From contig NZ_CP041191.1 in the NCBI RefSeq assembly GCF_006517275.1, positions 2,351,001 through 2,415,000 on the forward strand: a stretch of 64,000 bases of DNA, given 5' to 3'. The notes under the pieces are model-generated. The model worked only from the letters and a program-made list of their open reading frames with translations. It made no database searches and had not been told where the DNA came from. The DNA comes from Labrenzia sp. PHM005. Lineage in GTDB: Bacteria; Pseudomonadota; Alphaproteobacteria; Rhizobiales; Stappiaceae. The position numbers were made by a program, and so were the translations under genes. This document shows, piece by piece, positions 34,712 through 42,820 of the stretch (positions are counted from its first letter, which is position 1; each line of letters begins with the position of its first letter).

Positions 34712-35322
34712 CCGGAACTCCGCAACAGCGCCCAAGAACGAAAGCTGCAATAGCGCGTCAGGAGATCCTGGCCATTGCCGCACGCAAGATGCGCCAGAAT
34801 GGTTATGCGGACATGTCATTGCGGGACCTGGCAGCAGAAGCGGGCATGAAAGCCGGGAGCCTTTATTATCATTTTCCGTCCAAGGATGCCCTCGCAACAG
34901 AGGTTATGCGTCTTGGTGTTGAGGTGGTTCAGCGGGCCGTAAGCGATGCTTTGCAGCAGCAGCCTGATGCCTCACCGCGCGACCGCCTTGTCACGGCGAT
35001 GCGTGTCCACCTTGAAACCCTGCTGTCGGCGATCGATTTTTCATCAGCGCACATCCGTTGTTATCCCTTCGTCCCGGAAAAGGTCCGCGCCGAGTTGACC
35101 GCCGTGCGCAGAGGATATGATCAGGACTGGACCATTATCATCAGTGCTTACCTGGGCGGTTCTGCAGATGAAATTGAGGTCCGCCATATGCGCTATACCC
35201 TGTTAGGGGCGCTCAACTGGTCGCTTGAATGGTACGATCCGGAGCGTGACAGTGTTGATGAGTATGTCGCTTCACTCGCAAAATTGCTGCCGGAAAAACA
35301 GGGTTTGGGTCATGATGTCTGA
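34708..35322 (+). CDS. TetR/AcrR-family transcriptional regulator
   Basis: The N-terminal helix-turn-helix is typical of TetR (ILAIAARKMRQNGYADMSLRDLAAEAGMKAGSLYYHFPSKDALATEVM), followed by a C-terminal ligand domain. I place the start at the GTG at 34708 that overlaps the preceding stop (GTGA); an ATG at 34678 would add ten residues inside the oxidoreductase gene. It is the last gene of the rightward operon and probably represses both arms through the palindrome at 32457-32470, with an acyl-CoA or precursor as inducer. That is inferred. Confidence 0.88.
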   Translation: MTGTPQQRPRTKAAIARQEILAIAARKMRQNGYADMSLRDLAAEAGMKAGSLYYHFPSKDALATEVMRLGVEVVQRAVSDALQQQPDASPRDRLVTAMRVHLETLLSAIDFSSAHIRCYPFVPEKVRAELTAVRRGYDQDWTIIISAYLGGSADEIEVRHMRYTLLGALNWSLEWYDPERDSVDEYVASLAKLLPEKQGLGHDV

Positions 35323-35373
35323 ACCCGCCTTTGATCCTGGCTATTTGTTAGAGGTGACGACGCCAATAAACTG

Positions 35374-35607
35374 TCAAGCCGATGCGAATTTCACTTTCAC
35401 ACCACGCTGGCGGAAATACGCCTGTAAAAGCTTTCGGCCGGAACGGTTATTCTGAACGAGCTGCGTCGGATCTATGATGGCTTCTTTCAAACCTTCATTC
35501 TTCATCGCCGACTTGAGAGCCTCAATATGTATATCGATGTCTTCGTTGTCGGCTTGCAGGGATTCATAAACGCGGTTTATTGCTTCTGCTACGGTCAGTT
35601 CGCTCAC
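35374..35607 (-). CDS. Small uncharacterised protein
   Basis: The 77-residue product from a GTG at 35607 (AGGA upstream) is hydrophilic and helical: SELTVAEAINRVYESLQADNEDIDIHIEAL, then a basic C-terminal part with LLQAYFRQRGVKVKF. A longer frame to 35712 exists but its extra residues look non-coding. I do not recognise the family. The basic tail and acidic helix could suit a small nucleic-acid- or protein-binding role, but that is a guess. It is convergent with the TetR gene. Confidence 0.5.
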   Translation of the reverse strand: MSELTVAEAINRVYESLQADNEDIDIHIEALKSAMKNEGLKEAIIDPTQLVQNNRSGRKLLQAYFRQRGVKVKFASA

Positions 35608-35790
35608 TACTGCAGTCCTAATGTTGTTTGGCAAGCGAGTATCACACACTCGGGTTTTATGCCAAACGGATTGTACAAGCGTGTCGAGCCCAGTATTGGT
35701 TCGCGTATGCAAGCACAGCGCTCGGCAGTATGAGCTGCCTATGTGCTTGCTTTTGCGTTAGTCAAGCGCGTTGCCAATGTCTCGCTCTTT

Positions 35791-36789
35791 TCAGCAATAT
35801 CTCTCAGGGCCAATCCATTGTGCGTCTGAATACCGGTCACCATGAGCCCAACCGACAGGTAGAGCGGTCTCCAAACGATCAAGATCCGCTTCTGTAAGGC
35901 TCAGGGATGCTCCGGAAATGCACTCGCGCAAGTGGTTCACCGACCGTGTGCCTGGGATCGGGATCACATGTGAACCACGGGACAGCAGCCAAGCATTTGC
36001 AAGCCCTGCAGCTGTTGTGCCCATTTCTGCCGCGAGGTTCCGGAACCCCTCCAATATGTTCAGGTTCTCGGTCAGATTCGGTTCCATGAAACGTGGATTG
36101 TCTGCAAGGAAGGGCAGGCTCGGGATGCGCTCCCGAGGGATTGGATGATCAGTTAGCAGCGAGCGCCCGACAGGTGAAAAGGCCACCAGGGCCACTCCGA
36201 GTTCAGCACAAGCTTGAACCAGTCCAAGATCAGCAAACCGTGTCGATAAGGAATACTCCGATTGCACGGCGGTTATCGGAAAAGCTTTCAATGCGCGCCG
36301 GAGAGTAGAAGGGGCCACTTCTGACAGGCCAATCGCACGGGTCTTGCCCTTTTGGACCAGCCGGCCAAGGTTCGCTGCGGTTTCTTCCGGTGTGAAACGT
36401 GGATCCCGGCGATGGGCATAGAAGAGGTCCACACACTCCACGCCGAGACGTTTCAACGACTTATCCAGTTCGGCTTCCAGGTGTTCTGCCGAATTGTCAA
36501 AACTTCGGTTGCCGTCCGGGTCGCGGGTGATGCTGGCTTTTGTTGCGATGATGAATTCGCGCCGTGCGCCCGGATTGGCTTTCAGATAGGTGCCGATGGC
36601 GTTTTCTGACTTCCCCATCCCATAGACATTTGCCGTGTCCAAGTGGGTAACACCGAGATCCCTGCAGGCATCGAGGATTGCGTGGCTCTCTGTCTCGTTC
36701 GTTGGGCCGTACATGTCGGAGAACGACATAGCGCCAAACCCGATTGCACCTATCTCCGGGCCGTTGACGCCAAGATTGCGTTTTTCCAA
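35791..36789 (-). CDS. Aldo/keto reductase
   Basis: This is an NADPH-dependent TIM-barrel reductase of about 332 residues. The AKR catalytic tetrad can be placed: Asp and Tyr in DTANVYGMGKSE near 47, Lys in EFIIATKAS near 82, and His in DLFYAHRRDP near 115. The TTG start at 36789 gives the usual MEKRNLG opening and has AGAAGG upstream; an in-frame TTG at 36816 is less likely. It stands alone, with no clear operon partner. Its substrate is unknown; general carbonyl reduction or detoxification is likely. Confidence 0.85.
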   Translation of the reverse strand: MEKRNLGVNGPEIGAIGFGAMSFSDMYGPTNETESHAILDACRDLGVTHLDTANVYGMGKSENAIGTYLKANPGARREFIIATKASITRDPDGNRSFDNSAEHLEAELDKSLKRLGVECVDLFYAHRRDPRFTPEETAANLGRLVQKGKTRAIGLSEVAPSTLRRALKAFPITAVQSEYSLSTRFADLGLVQACAELGVALVAFSPVGRSLLTDHPIPRERIPSLPFLADNPRFMEPNLTENLNILEGFRNLAAEMGTTAAGLANAWLLSRGSHVIPIPGTRSVNHLRECISGASLSLTEADLDRLETALPVGWAHGDRYSDAQWIGPERYC

Positions 36790-36915
36790 TTTCCTTCTCC
36801 CCACCGAAACAACCAATGCATTCCTTCATAATCTAACTGCTTGTTCGCCAAAAGATATGAGGCAAGGTTATGCGGTTTGAGATCTAACAAACCATCCCAT
36901 GGATGGGCGCATTTT

Positions 36916-38322
36916 TCATAGTTGACTGCGGTTTCTTGAAAGATATTTGCCGTATCCTTTGTCCATCACAAGCTCACCCTTCTCCATTGCGAGTTTGCCA
37001 CGCAAAAGGACACGTACCGGCCAGCCGGTGATCTCCATACCTTCATAGGGTGTATAATCCGCGCCGTGTTTCAGGTCGTCATTCGTGATGGTGCGTTTAA
37101 GCTCAGGGTCCCACAATGTAAGATCGGCGTCCGACCCAATCGCAATCGTGCCCTTTTGCGGATACATCCCGTAGAGTTTTGCGTGGTTGGTCGATGTCAG
37201 TGCAACGAACCGGTTGAGATCAATCCGGCCCGATTTTCCGCCTTGGGAAAACAGGATCGGCAGCCGCGTTGCAACACCTGGAATACCGTTCGGGATCCAG
37301 CGGAATGATTGTTGTCCCTTTTCATTCATCTTGCCTGCCGGGTCATCGAACCGGAAGGGGCAGTGATCGGAGGAGAACAGGTCGAACACACCGGTTTCCA
37401 GACCGGTCCAGCACGCCTCCTGGCTCTGTCTGTCACGCGGCGGTGGGGAACAAACGTATTTTGCGCCCTCAAAGTCGTCCAAGTCGAGATCATCAGCCGT
37501 AAGCACCAGATATTGCGGGCAAGTCTCACCGGCGATTTTCTGCCCGCGTGCCCGTGCCCTTGAGATCTCCTCCATGGCTTGCCGGTTCGAGACATGAACG
37601 ATGACGATGGGCACATCGACGATTTCAGCAAGGGAGAGGGCGCGATGGGTGGCTTCACGCTCGGCTGCAATCGGCCTGGAGGTGGCATGATGATAAGGTG
37701 CCGTATCCCCGTCGGCCTCACGCCTGCCAATCAGGTATCGGATTGCATCTTCGTTTTCGCAATGAACAAGAACGATCTGGCCGGACCGTTTGGCTGCATC
37801 AAGGGTTGCCAGGATTTCATCATCTCTCAACCGGAGCTCCTCATAGGTCATGAAGACCTTGATGGATGTATAGCCTTCTTCGGCTAGTGCTGGCATCTCC
37901 TGACCCAGAACCTGAGGGGTCGGGTCGGATACGATGATGTGAAAGCTGATGTCCGTATAACAGTGCCCATCCGCCAAGTCGTGATAGGCGCTGAGTGCTT
38001 GCCGGAGCGAAATACCTTTCTCCTGCAAGCAAAACGGCATGACGGTGGTGTTGCCGCCGAGCAAGGCAGATCTGGTTCCGCTTTCAAAGTCGTCGGCCAT
38101 GACGATGCCGTCGCCGGACGGTTGGGAGATATGAACGTGACTGTCGATCCCCCCAGGCATGACCAATAGCCCGGTGGCATCGATCTCGGTTTCACCGCTT
38201 GGTAAATCCGCCCCGATGGCCGCGATCACTCCACCGTTGATCCCGATATCGGCTTTATACGTGTCAGCAGCCGTAACGATTGTGCCACCCCGGACGATCG
38301 TGTCGAACGTGAAGTCTTTCAT
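36916..38322 (-). CDS. Dihydropyrimidinase/D-hydantoinase-type amidohydrolase (unit 1)
   Basis: This is a binuclear-zinc cyclic amidohydrolase of 468 residues that opens five- or six-membered cyclic diamide rings. The ligands can be seen: HVH in GGIDSHVHISQP near 60, the carboxylated lysine in TSIKVFMTYEEL near 151, His in VLVHCENEDA near 184, His in VIVHVSN near 240, and Asp in FSSDHCPFRF near 316. It is the last gene of an operon with an amino-acid ABC transporter and a class V PLP enzyme (ATGA overlap with the latter). A second, distinct paralogue is at 42821-44203. The natural ring substrate is not known. Confidence 0.88.
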   Translation of the reverse strand: MKDFTFDTIVRGGTIVTAADTYKADIGINGGVIAAIGADLPSGETEIDATGLLVMPGGIDSHVHISQPSGDGIVMADDFESGTRSALLGGNTTVMPFCLQEKGISLRQALSAYHDLADGHCYTDISFHIIVSDPTPQVLGQEMPALAEEGYTSIKVFMTYEELRLRDDEILATLDAAKRSGQIVLVHCENEDAIRYLIGRREADGDTAPYHHATSRPIAAEREATHRALSLAEIVDVPIVIVHVSNRQAMEEISRARARGQKIAGETCPQYLVLTADDLDLDDFEGAKYVCSPPPRDRQSQEACWTGLETGVFDLFSSDHCPFRFDDPAGKMNEKGQQSFRWIPNGIPGVATRLPILFSQGGKSGRIDLNRFVALTSTNHAKLYGMYPQKGTIAIGSDADLTLWDPELKRTITNDDLKHGADYTPYEGMEITGWPVRVLLRGKLAMEKGELVMDKGYGKYLSRNRSQL

Positions 38323-39617
38323 GCTGACACCTTCTGATCAGCTGCAGTTGACGCTCCTGCGTCTAAGACAGCGTCAAGGGCATCCGTCAGCCGATCAATT
38401 TCGTCTAGCGTGTTGTAATGGACCATGGAGACACGAACGACCCCGCCGGATTTTGAAAGGGCCAGCTCTTCGATCAAGCGCCGGGAATGGAAATCTCCAT
38501 GCCGGATCGCAATCCGCGCGTGATCAATTTCCCGGCAAATGCCCTCAGGAGACCAGCCCGCGGCCGTAAATGCGATTGTCGGGATGCGCGTGCCGCGATC
38601 AATGGTCTCTTGCCCTATAATCTTTATCACTGACCGGCCGCGCGCCCAGCTCAGGAACCTTTCTGTGAGCGCGTTTTCGTGAGCTGCTATCGCCGCCATC
38701 GCGGCTTCTATCTTCGCTCGCGGCGTGCTGTTTTCACGTGCACCGCATTTTTCGCCCAGTTCCTGCAGATAGGAAACGATGCCGGTCAGCGAGTAGGCAA
38801 GCTCATAATTCGGGTTGCCGGCCTCGAGTTTGCCAGGAACTTTCTCTTTGCCATAAAAGTAGTGGTAGAGCGTGTCGAGCTCCAAAAGGAGATCGTATTT
38901 GCCATACATCACCGCGGTATGGGGTCCGTACGTTTTGTAGAGGCTGAAGATGTAGTAGTCGGCATCAAATGCCTGCACGTCTATAGCCCTGTGCGGTGCA
39001 TAGGCGACGGCATCGACACAAAGCCTCGCTCCCCGCTCATGAACGAAATCTGCGATTTCGCGTACCGGATTGATTTCGCCCAATATGTTTGAGACATGAT
39101 GAACCGCGACGAGACGGGTGCGGTTCCCCATCAGTTTATCAAGATCTTCCAGGCGGAGCGTCAGACTGGCCGGATCGATTTCCCAAACCTTGATGGCAAT
39201 GCCAAACTCCTCCAGCCGGCGCCACGGGCCGATATTGGATTCGTGATCTGCGTTGGTCACGATCACCTCGTCTCCTGGGGTGAGTTGCCGGCGCATGGCT
39301 TCGACAAGGTTTTGCACCAAAACAGTGGTGGAATGGCCGAAGACGATTTCTTCCGGGCGTGCGGCGTTGACGAGCAACTGTCCGGCTTTGCGGGCATCCA
39401 TAAGTGCAGCCGCTGCGGCTTGAGATAGCTCGTAACTCCCACCAATTTGGACGTTTTTTTGAAACAGGAACTCGTTTATCCGGTCGACCGCCGGTTTCAG
39501 GATCTGCGATCCGCCGGCGTTGTCAAAAAAGACCCAATCCGAACGTAGCGCGGGAAACTGTTCCCGCACCCAGGCAATGTCCAGTGGTTGGTTGGTATGC
39601 ATGTGTGGCTCCAGCAT
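38319..39617 (-). CDS. Class V PLP-dependent enzyme (cysteine desulfurase-like)
   Basis: This 432-residue fold-type I PLP enzyme of the aminotransferase class V/NifS family has FDNAGGSQILKPAVDRI near 30, the PLP phosphate region FGHSTTVLVQNLVEAM near 93, Asp-x-x-Ala/Gln region LCVDAVAYAPHRAIDVQ near 199, and the Schiff-base lysine in FSLYKTYGPH near 228. Relatives are annotated as cysteine desulfurase-like but many act on other amino acids. Linked here to an amino-acid transporter and a hydantoinase, it may deaminate, racemise or desulfurate an imported amino acid. The ATG at 39602, which has GGAG upstream, is an alternative start. Confidence 0.82.
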   Translation of the reverse strand: MLEPHMHTNQPLDIAWVREQFPALRSDWVFFDNAGGSQILKPAVDRINEFLFQKNVQIGGSYELSQAAAAALMDARKAGQLLVNAARPEEIVFGHSTTVLVQNLVEAMRRQLTPGDEVIVTNADHESNIGPWRRLEEFGIAIKVWEIDPASLTLRLEDLDKLMGNRTRLVAVHHVSNILGEINPVREIADFVHERGARLCVDAVAYAPHRAIDVQAFDADYYIFSLYKTYGPHTAVMYGKYDLLLELDTLYHYFYGKEKVPGKLEAGNPNYELAYSLTGIVSYLQELGEKCGARENSTPRAKIEAAMAAIAAHENALTERFLSWARGRSVIKIIGQETIDRGTRIPTIAFTAAGWSPEGICREIDHARIAIRHGDFHSRRLIEELALSKSGGVVRVSMVHYNTLDEIDRLTDALDAVLDAGASTAADQKVSA

Positions 39618-39630
39618 GAGGCTGCTTCTA

Positions 39631-40368
39631 TCAGTGGTTCAAGACTGCGCTCAGAAAGTCGCGCGTCCTTTCTTCTTTTGGGGCGTCAAAAATTTGTTCA
39701 GGTGTTCCCGCTTCAACAATCTGGCCACCGTTCATGAAAATCACCCGGTCCGCGACCTGGCGGGCAAATCCCATTTCATGTGTCACCACGATCATGGTGA
39801 CACCGGTGCCTGCCAAGGTGCGCATGACATCCAGCACTTCACCGACCATTTCCGGATCCAGGGCAGAGGTTGGTTCATCAAACAGCAAAACCCGCGGCTC
39901 CATGGCGAGCGCCCTGGCAATCGCCACACGCTGCTGCTGGCCACCGGACAATTGACCGGGGAACTTGTCTGCCTGCTCGGAAATCCCGACACGCTTGAGA
40001 AGGTCCTGTGCCTTGGCTTCTGCGTCCTTAGGCGACGACTTGCGGACCCGCATCGGTGCCAGCATGACGTTTTTCAAGACACTCATATGCGGGAAAAGAT
40101 TGAAGGACTGGAAGACCATGCCGACTTCCGCCCGGACCTTGTCAAGATTTGGACCCGTCTCAACCGGTATTCCATCCACGCGTATCGTGCCGCCCTCCGT
40201 ATAGGTCTCCAGAAGGTTGATGCAGCGAATTAACGTAGACTTGCCCGAACCCGACGGGCCGATAACACAGACAACCTCGCCCTCGGTGATGTTCAGGTCG
40301 ATGTCAGTTAGCGCAGCGAAATCGCCATAAAACTTCGCAACGTTCTCAATTTCGATGATGTTTCGCAT
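39631..40368 (-). CDS. Polar amino-acid ABC transporter ATPase (GlnQ/HisP type)
   Basis: The 245-residue protein has Walker [10 protein letters not shown] near 37, Q-loop [13 protein letters not shown] near 85, signature [15 protein letters not shown] near 140 and Walker [14 protein letters not shown] near 162. Single domain, normal for GlnQ. Its ATG overlaps the permease stop and it lies 13 bases before the PLP enzyme gene. Confidence 0.93.
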   Translation of the reverse strand: MRNIIEIENVAKFYGDFAALTDIDLNITEGEVVCVIGPSGSGKSTLIRCINLLETYTEGGTIRVDGIPVETGPNLDKVRAEVGMVFQSFNLFPHMSVLKNVMLAPMRVRKSSPKDAEAKAQDLLKRVGISEQADKFPGQLSGGQQQRVAIARALAMEPRVLLFDEPTSALDPEMVGEVLDVMRTLAGTGVTMIVVTHEMGFARQVADRVIFMNGGQIVEAGTPEQIFDAPKEERTRDFLSAVLNH

Positions 40369-41039
40369 CAGGCGCCCCTCTGATTGAGCCGGTTTTCAAA
40401 GCGCGACACGAGGGTGACAAGCGGCCACAAGAAAGCCAAGTAAATGATAGCTGCGCCGATCAACGGCGTTGGATTTGCCGCAAGTGCCTGTGCTTGGGTG
40501 GCTTGCTTCAAAAGATCCGGCATGGCGACCACGGATGCCAACGCTGTATCTTTCATCACGTTGATGCAATTGTTGGTCAGCGGCGGAATGACGATCTTGA
40601 TTGCTTGAGGCAAAACGACGTCAACCATCATGTCCTTGTAGGACAGACCCAGCGCCCGCGAGGCTTCGAATTGGCCCTTCGGAATGGCCTGAATCCCAGC
40701 CCTGAAGATTTCTGCGGTGTATGCGCCGGAGACGAGGGTCAATGCGACGACCGCAGACAGGAACGGCGACAAGCGGATCCCGATGAACGGCAAGGCGTAA
40801 TAAACAATGATCAGAAGCACCAATAGCGGTATGGACCGAAAGATGTCGATGTAGATCATGACCGGCAGACGCAGTGCTGCGGGTGCATACATGCGCACAA
40901 GAGCCAGGCCCAGACCGAGAACCAGGCCGGATACAATGCTGGTTATTCCAATTTGAAGTGTCACGATGAGACCGCTTATGAGAAGCGGAAATGTTCGAAC
41001 GAGCACGGGAACATTAAAGAACGTCTCGAAGAGATCCAT
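40368..41039 (-). CDS. Polar amino-acid ABC transporter permease (HisM/GlnP type)
   Basis: This membrane subunit of 223 residues has about five hydrophobic segments and the EAA-type loop [35 protein letters not shown] that contacts the ATPase. I use the ATG at 41039. The longer open frame to 41192 runs through the binding-protein gene and its downstream hairpin and is not credible. Only one permease gene is present, so the channel is probably a homodimer. Confidence 0.9.
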   Translation of the reverse strand: MDLFETFFNVPVLVRTFPLLISGLIVTLQIGITSIVSGLVLGLGLALVRMYAPAALRLPVMIYIDIFRSIPLLVLLIIVYYALPFIGIRLSPFLSAVVALTLVSGAYTAEIFRAGIQAIPKGQFEASRALGLSYKDMMVDVVLPQAIKIVIPPLTNNCINVMKDTALASVVAMPDLLKQATQAQALAANPTPLIGAAIIYLAFLWPLVTLVSRFENRLNQRGA

Positions 41040-41081
41040 GAGTTTTCCGAGATAAGATTCAAGAACACTTGATGTCAGGTT

Positions 41082-41106
41082 TGGGCGGCCCGTTTCGCGC
41101 CGCCCA
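41082..41106 (-). other. Intercistronic stem-loop after amino-acid binding protein
   Basis: TGGGCGGC (41082-41089) and GCCGCCCA (41099-41106) form a perfect 8-bp GC-rich stem with a 9-base loop. It lies in the 79-base gap between the binding-protein and permease genes. No T-run follows in the direction of transcription, so read-through or message protection is more likely than full termination. Confidence 0.6.
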
Positions 41107-41118
41107 TCTTCGAAGCGT

Positions 41119-41913
41119 TTAGAGTTTCGGCATTTCCAGGATTGAAACTGTGGACGTGGTTTCTTCAGGTTGGGCACCAAACCACTTCTCATGAAGGCCA
41201 GAGATGTACCCTTCTTTCTTGAGCTCGGTCAAAACGTCATTGACTTGGGTTGCGAGCTCTGCGTCCTTTGCAAACATCATGGAATACTGTTCACCGGTGG
41301 TGATCCGCTCCACAACGGCGAGATTGGGTTTGTCCTTGGTGTAGTAGAGCAGGGCCGGAATGTCGCTGACGTAGCCGTCAATTCGGCCTGCGGTCAGGTC
41401 CAGCATTGCGGGTGCAAGGCCCTCATAACGGCGGATTTCGGCAAAACCATATTTGTCGGAGTTTTCCGTCGCCCAGATGTCTCCGGTGGACCCTGTGTCG
41501 ACACCGATAACCTTACCGTTCATGTCGTCGACAGACTTGAGACCGCTGCTTGCCGCCACGGTCAGCGACTGATCGCTATCGTAGTAAGGTTGTGCGAAAG
41601 AGACTGATTCCAAACGTTTCTTGGTGATGGTGATCGACGAAACCGCCATGTCGATACGGCCCGACTGAACAGCTGAGAAAAGCCCGTTAAAGGGAATGTT
41701 TTCAAATGCAATTGTCTTGCCGAGCCGATTAGCGACCTCTGTCGCGAGATCGACTTCAAAACCAACCGTTTTTCCGGTTTCGTCCTGAAATTCCCACGGC
41801 ACGTTTCCAATGTTTGCGCCAACGGTCAGATCTGCTGCGGACGCGGTGGTGATGGATGCGACTGCGGCAAGCCCGGCAACTGCAGCGGCCTTAAACAAAG
41901 AGTGAAATGACAT
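41119..41913 (-). CDS. Polar amino-acid ABC transporter substrate-binding protein
   Basis: This is a periplasmic family 3 binding protein of 264 residues. The signal peptide is residues 1-26 (ending ASA before ADLTVG). The mature part carries the family pattern: TVGFEVDLATEVANRLGK, then GLFSAVQSGRIDMAVSSITITKKR near 80, and the hinge segment GKVIGVDTGSTGDIWA near 133. It opens the reverse-strand operon just downstream of the 41-bp palindrome. Together with the hydantoinase, it suggests import of an amino acid or a hydantoin-like derivative. Confidence 0.92.
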   Translation of the reverse strand: MSFHSLFKAAAVAGLAAVASITTASAADLTVGANIGNVPWEFQDETGKTVGFEVDLATEVANRLGKTIAFENIPFNGLFSAVQSGRIDMAVSSITITKKRLESVSFAQPYYDSDQSLTVAASSGLKSVDDMNGKVIGVDTGSTGDIWATENSDKYGFAEIRRYEGLAPAMLDLTAGRIDGYVSDIPALLYYTKDKPNLAVVERITTGEQYSMMFAKDAELATQVNDVLTELKKEGYISGLHEKWFGAQPEETTSTVSILEMPKL

Positions 41914-41932
41914 TTGATTTCCCCTGGAAGGT

Positions 41933-41973
41933 GTTTATTGGTCTAACTGGTCTGACCAGTTAGACCAATAAAC
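41933..41973. promoter_or_regulatory. 41-bp perfect palindrome, likely GntR/FadR operator
   Basis: Two 20-base arms (41933-41952 and 41954-41973) are exact reverse complements around a single centre base at 41953. The core is TGGTCTGACCA, which fits the TGGT-N3-ACCA type of FadR-subfamily sites. The half-site TGGTC occurs twice in each arm, ten bases apart. It begins 19 bases upstream of the binding-protein ATG and lies 120 bases before the divergent GntR gene. Confidence 0.75.
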
Positions 41974-42093
41974 AAGTCGATCCCTTTCAACGCAAGCCCA
42001 AAAATGATGCTGAATGCGCAATGGGCAGCTAAAAGACGACAAAGACGGCTTGGAAACCGCTAAAGTCCGATCAGAGACAAAACGAAAGCACTT

Positions 42094-42780
42094 ATGTTTA
42101 CACGTACGCCCGTTCCGCAGAGCATTGCCCGCAAGCTTCAGGAAATGATCCTAAGCGGAGATTTAAAAAGCGGAGAGAAGATTCCATCTCAGCGGGAATT
42201 GTCGGAAAAATTCGGCATCAGCCGCGCGTCGTTGCGGGAAGCCTTGCTTACGCTCGAAACGATCGGGTTGATTAAAACGGAAGCTGGCCGTGGCACCTTT
42301 GTTGTCGGGGCCGGGGTCAGCAGAGCCATGTCCGAGTGGAAGTTTTCCGACGAGCATTCCCTTCGAGAGGTTTTTGAAACAAGGCTGGTCTTGGAAGGCG
42401 AGGTGGCGGGCTATGCCGCTGGCCACGTCTCTGGCGATGACTTGAAACACCTTCTGGATCTCACCAACAAAATGGAACAAGCCTGGTCGGACCGTGATTT
42501 CTTGAGCAATGTGGATGCCGATCTCGAATTTCACGATCTCATCGCCCGCAAGTGTCAAAACCGACTGATTGCCCGTCTTTATGATCAAGTCCGTGAACTT
42601 GTTACCGAAACGCAGCGTCAGCCGATCCCTATTACCGATCCGGCCCGAATGCGCGCGTCCTTGTCAGAACATAGGGCGATCGTCGAGGCGCTCGGATCCG
42701 AAGACGCCGAAGCGTCGCGTGCCGCAATGCGCAAGCATATCGCTAATACGGCCAGTTGTGCGGGATTTGATATTGGCTAA
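42094..42780 (+). CDS. GntR-family regulator, FadR/FCD subfamily (1)
   Basis: The 228-residue protein has a GntR winged helix (residues 8-75: ARKLQEMILSGDLKSGEKIPSQRELSEKFGISRASLREALLTLETIGLIKTEAGRGTFV) and an FCD effector domain from about 90 with metal-binding histidine candidates (EFHDLIARKC near 150 and the C-terminal RKHIANT). It is divergent from the amino-acid/hydantoinase operon and most likely binds the adjacent 41-bp palindrome. FCD regulators usually respond to small carboxylates. The effector is unknown. Confidence 0.9.
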   Translation: MFTRTPVPQSIARKLQEMILSGDLKSGEKIPSQRELSEKFGISRASLREALLTLETIGLIKTEAGRGTFVVGAGVSRAMSEWKFSDEHSLREVFETRLVLEGEVAGYAAGHVSGDDLKHLLDLTNKMEQAWSDRDFLSNVDADLEFHDLIARKCQNRLIARLYDQVRELVTETQRQPIPITDPARMRASLSEHRAIVEALGSEDAEASRAAMRKHIANTASCAGFDIG

Positions 42781-42820
42781 GTGCAGATCCGGGTCGCCGG
42801 GCCTGCCGTTCGCTCTGCCG

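Noticed and set aside
36892..36906. Small inverted repeat CCATCC-CAT-GGATGG downstream of hydantoinase 1
   Set aside because: The stem is only 6 bp with a 3-base loop; it could be a weak terminator but is too small to claim.
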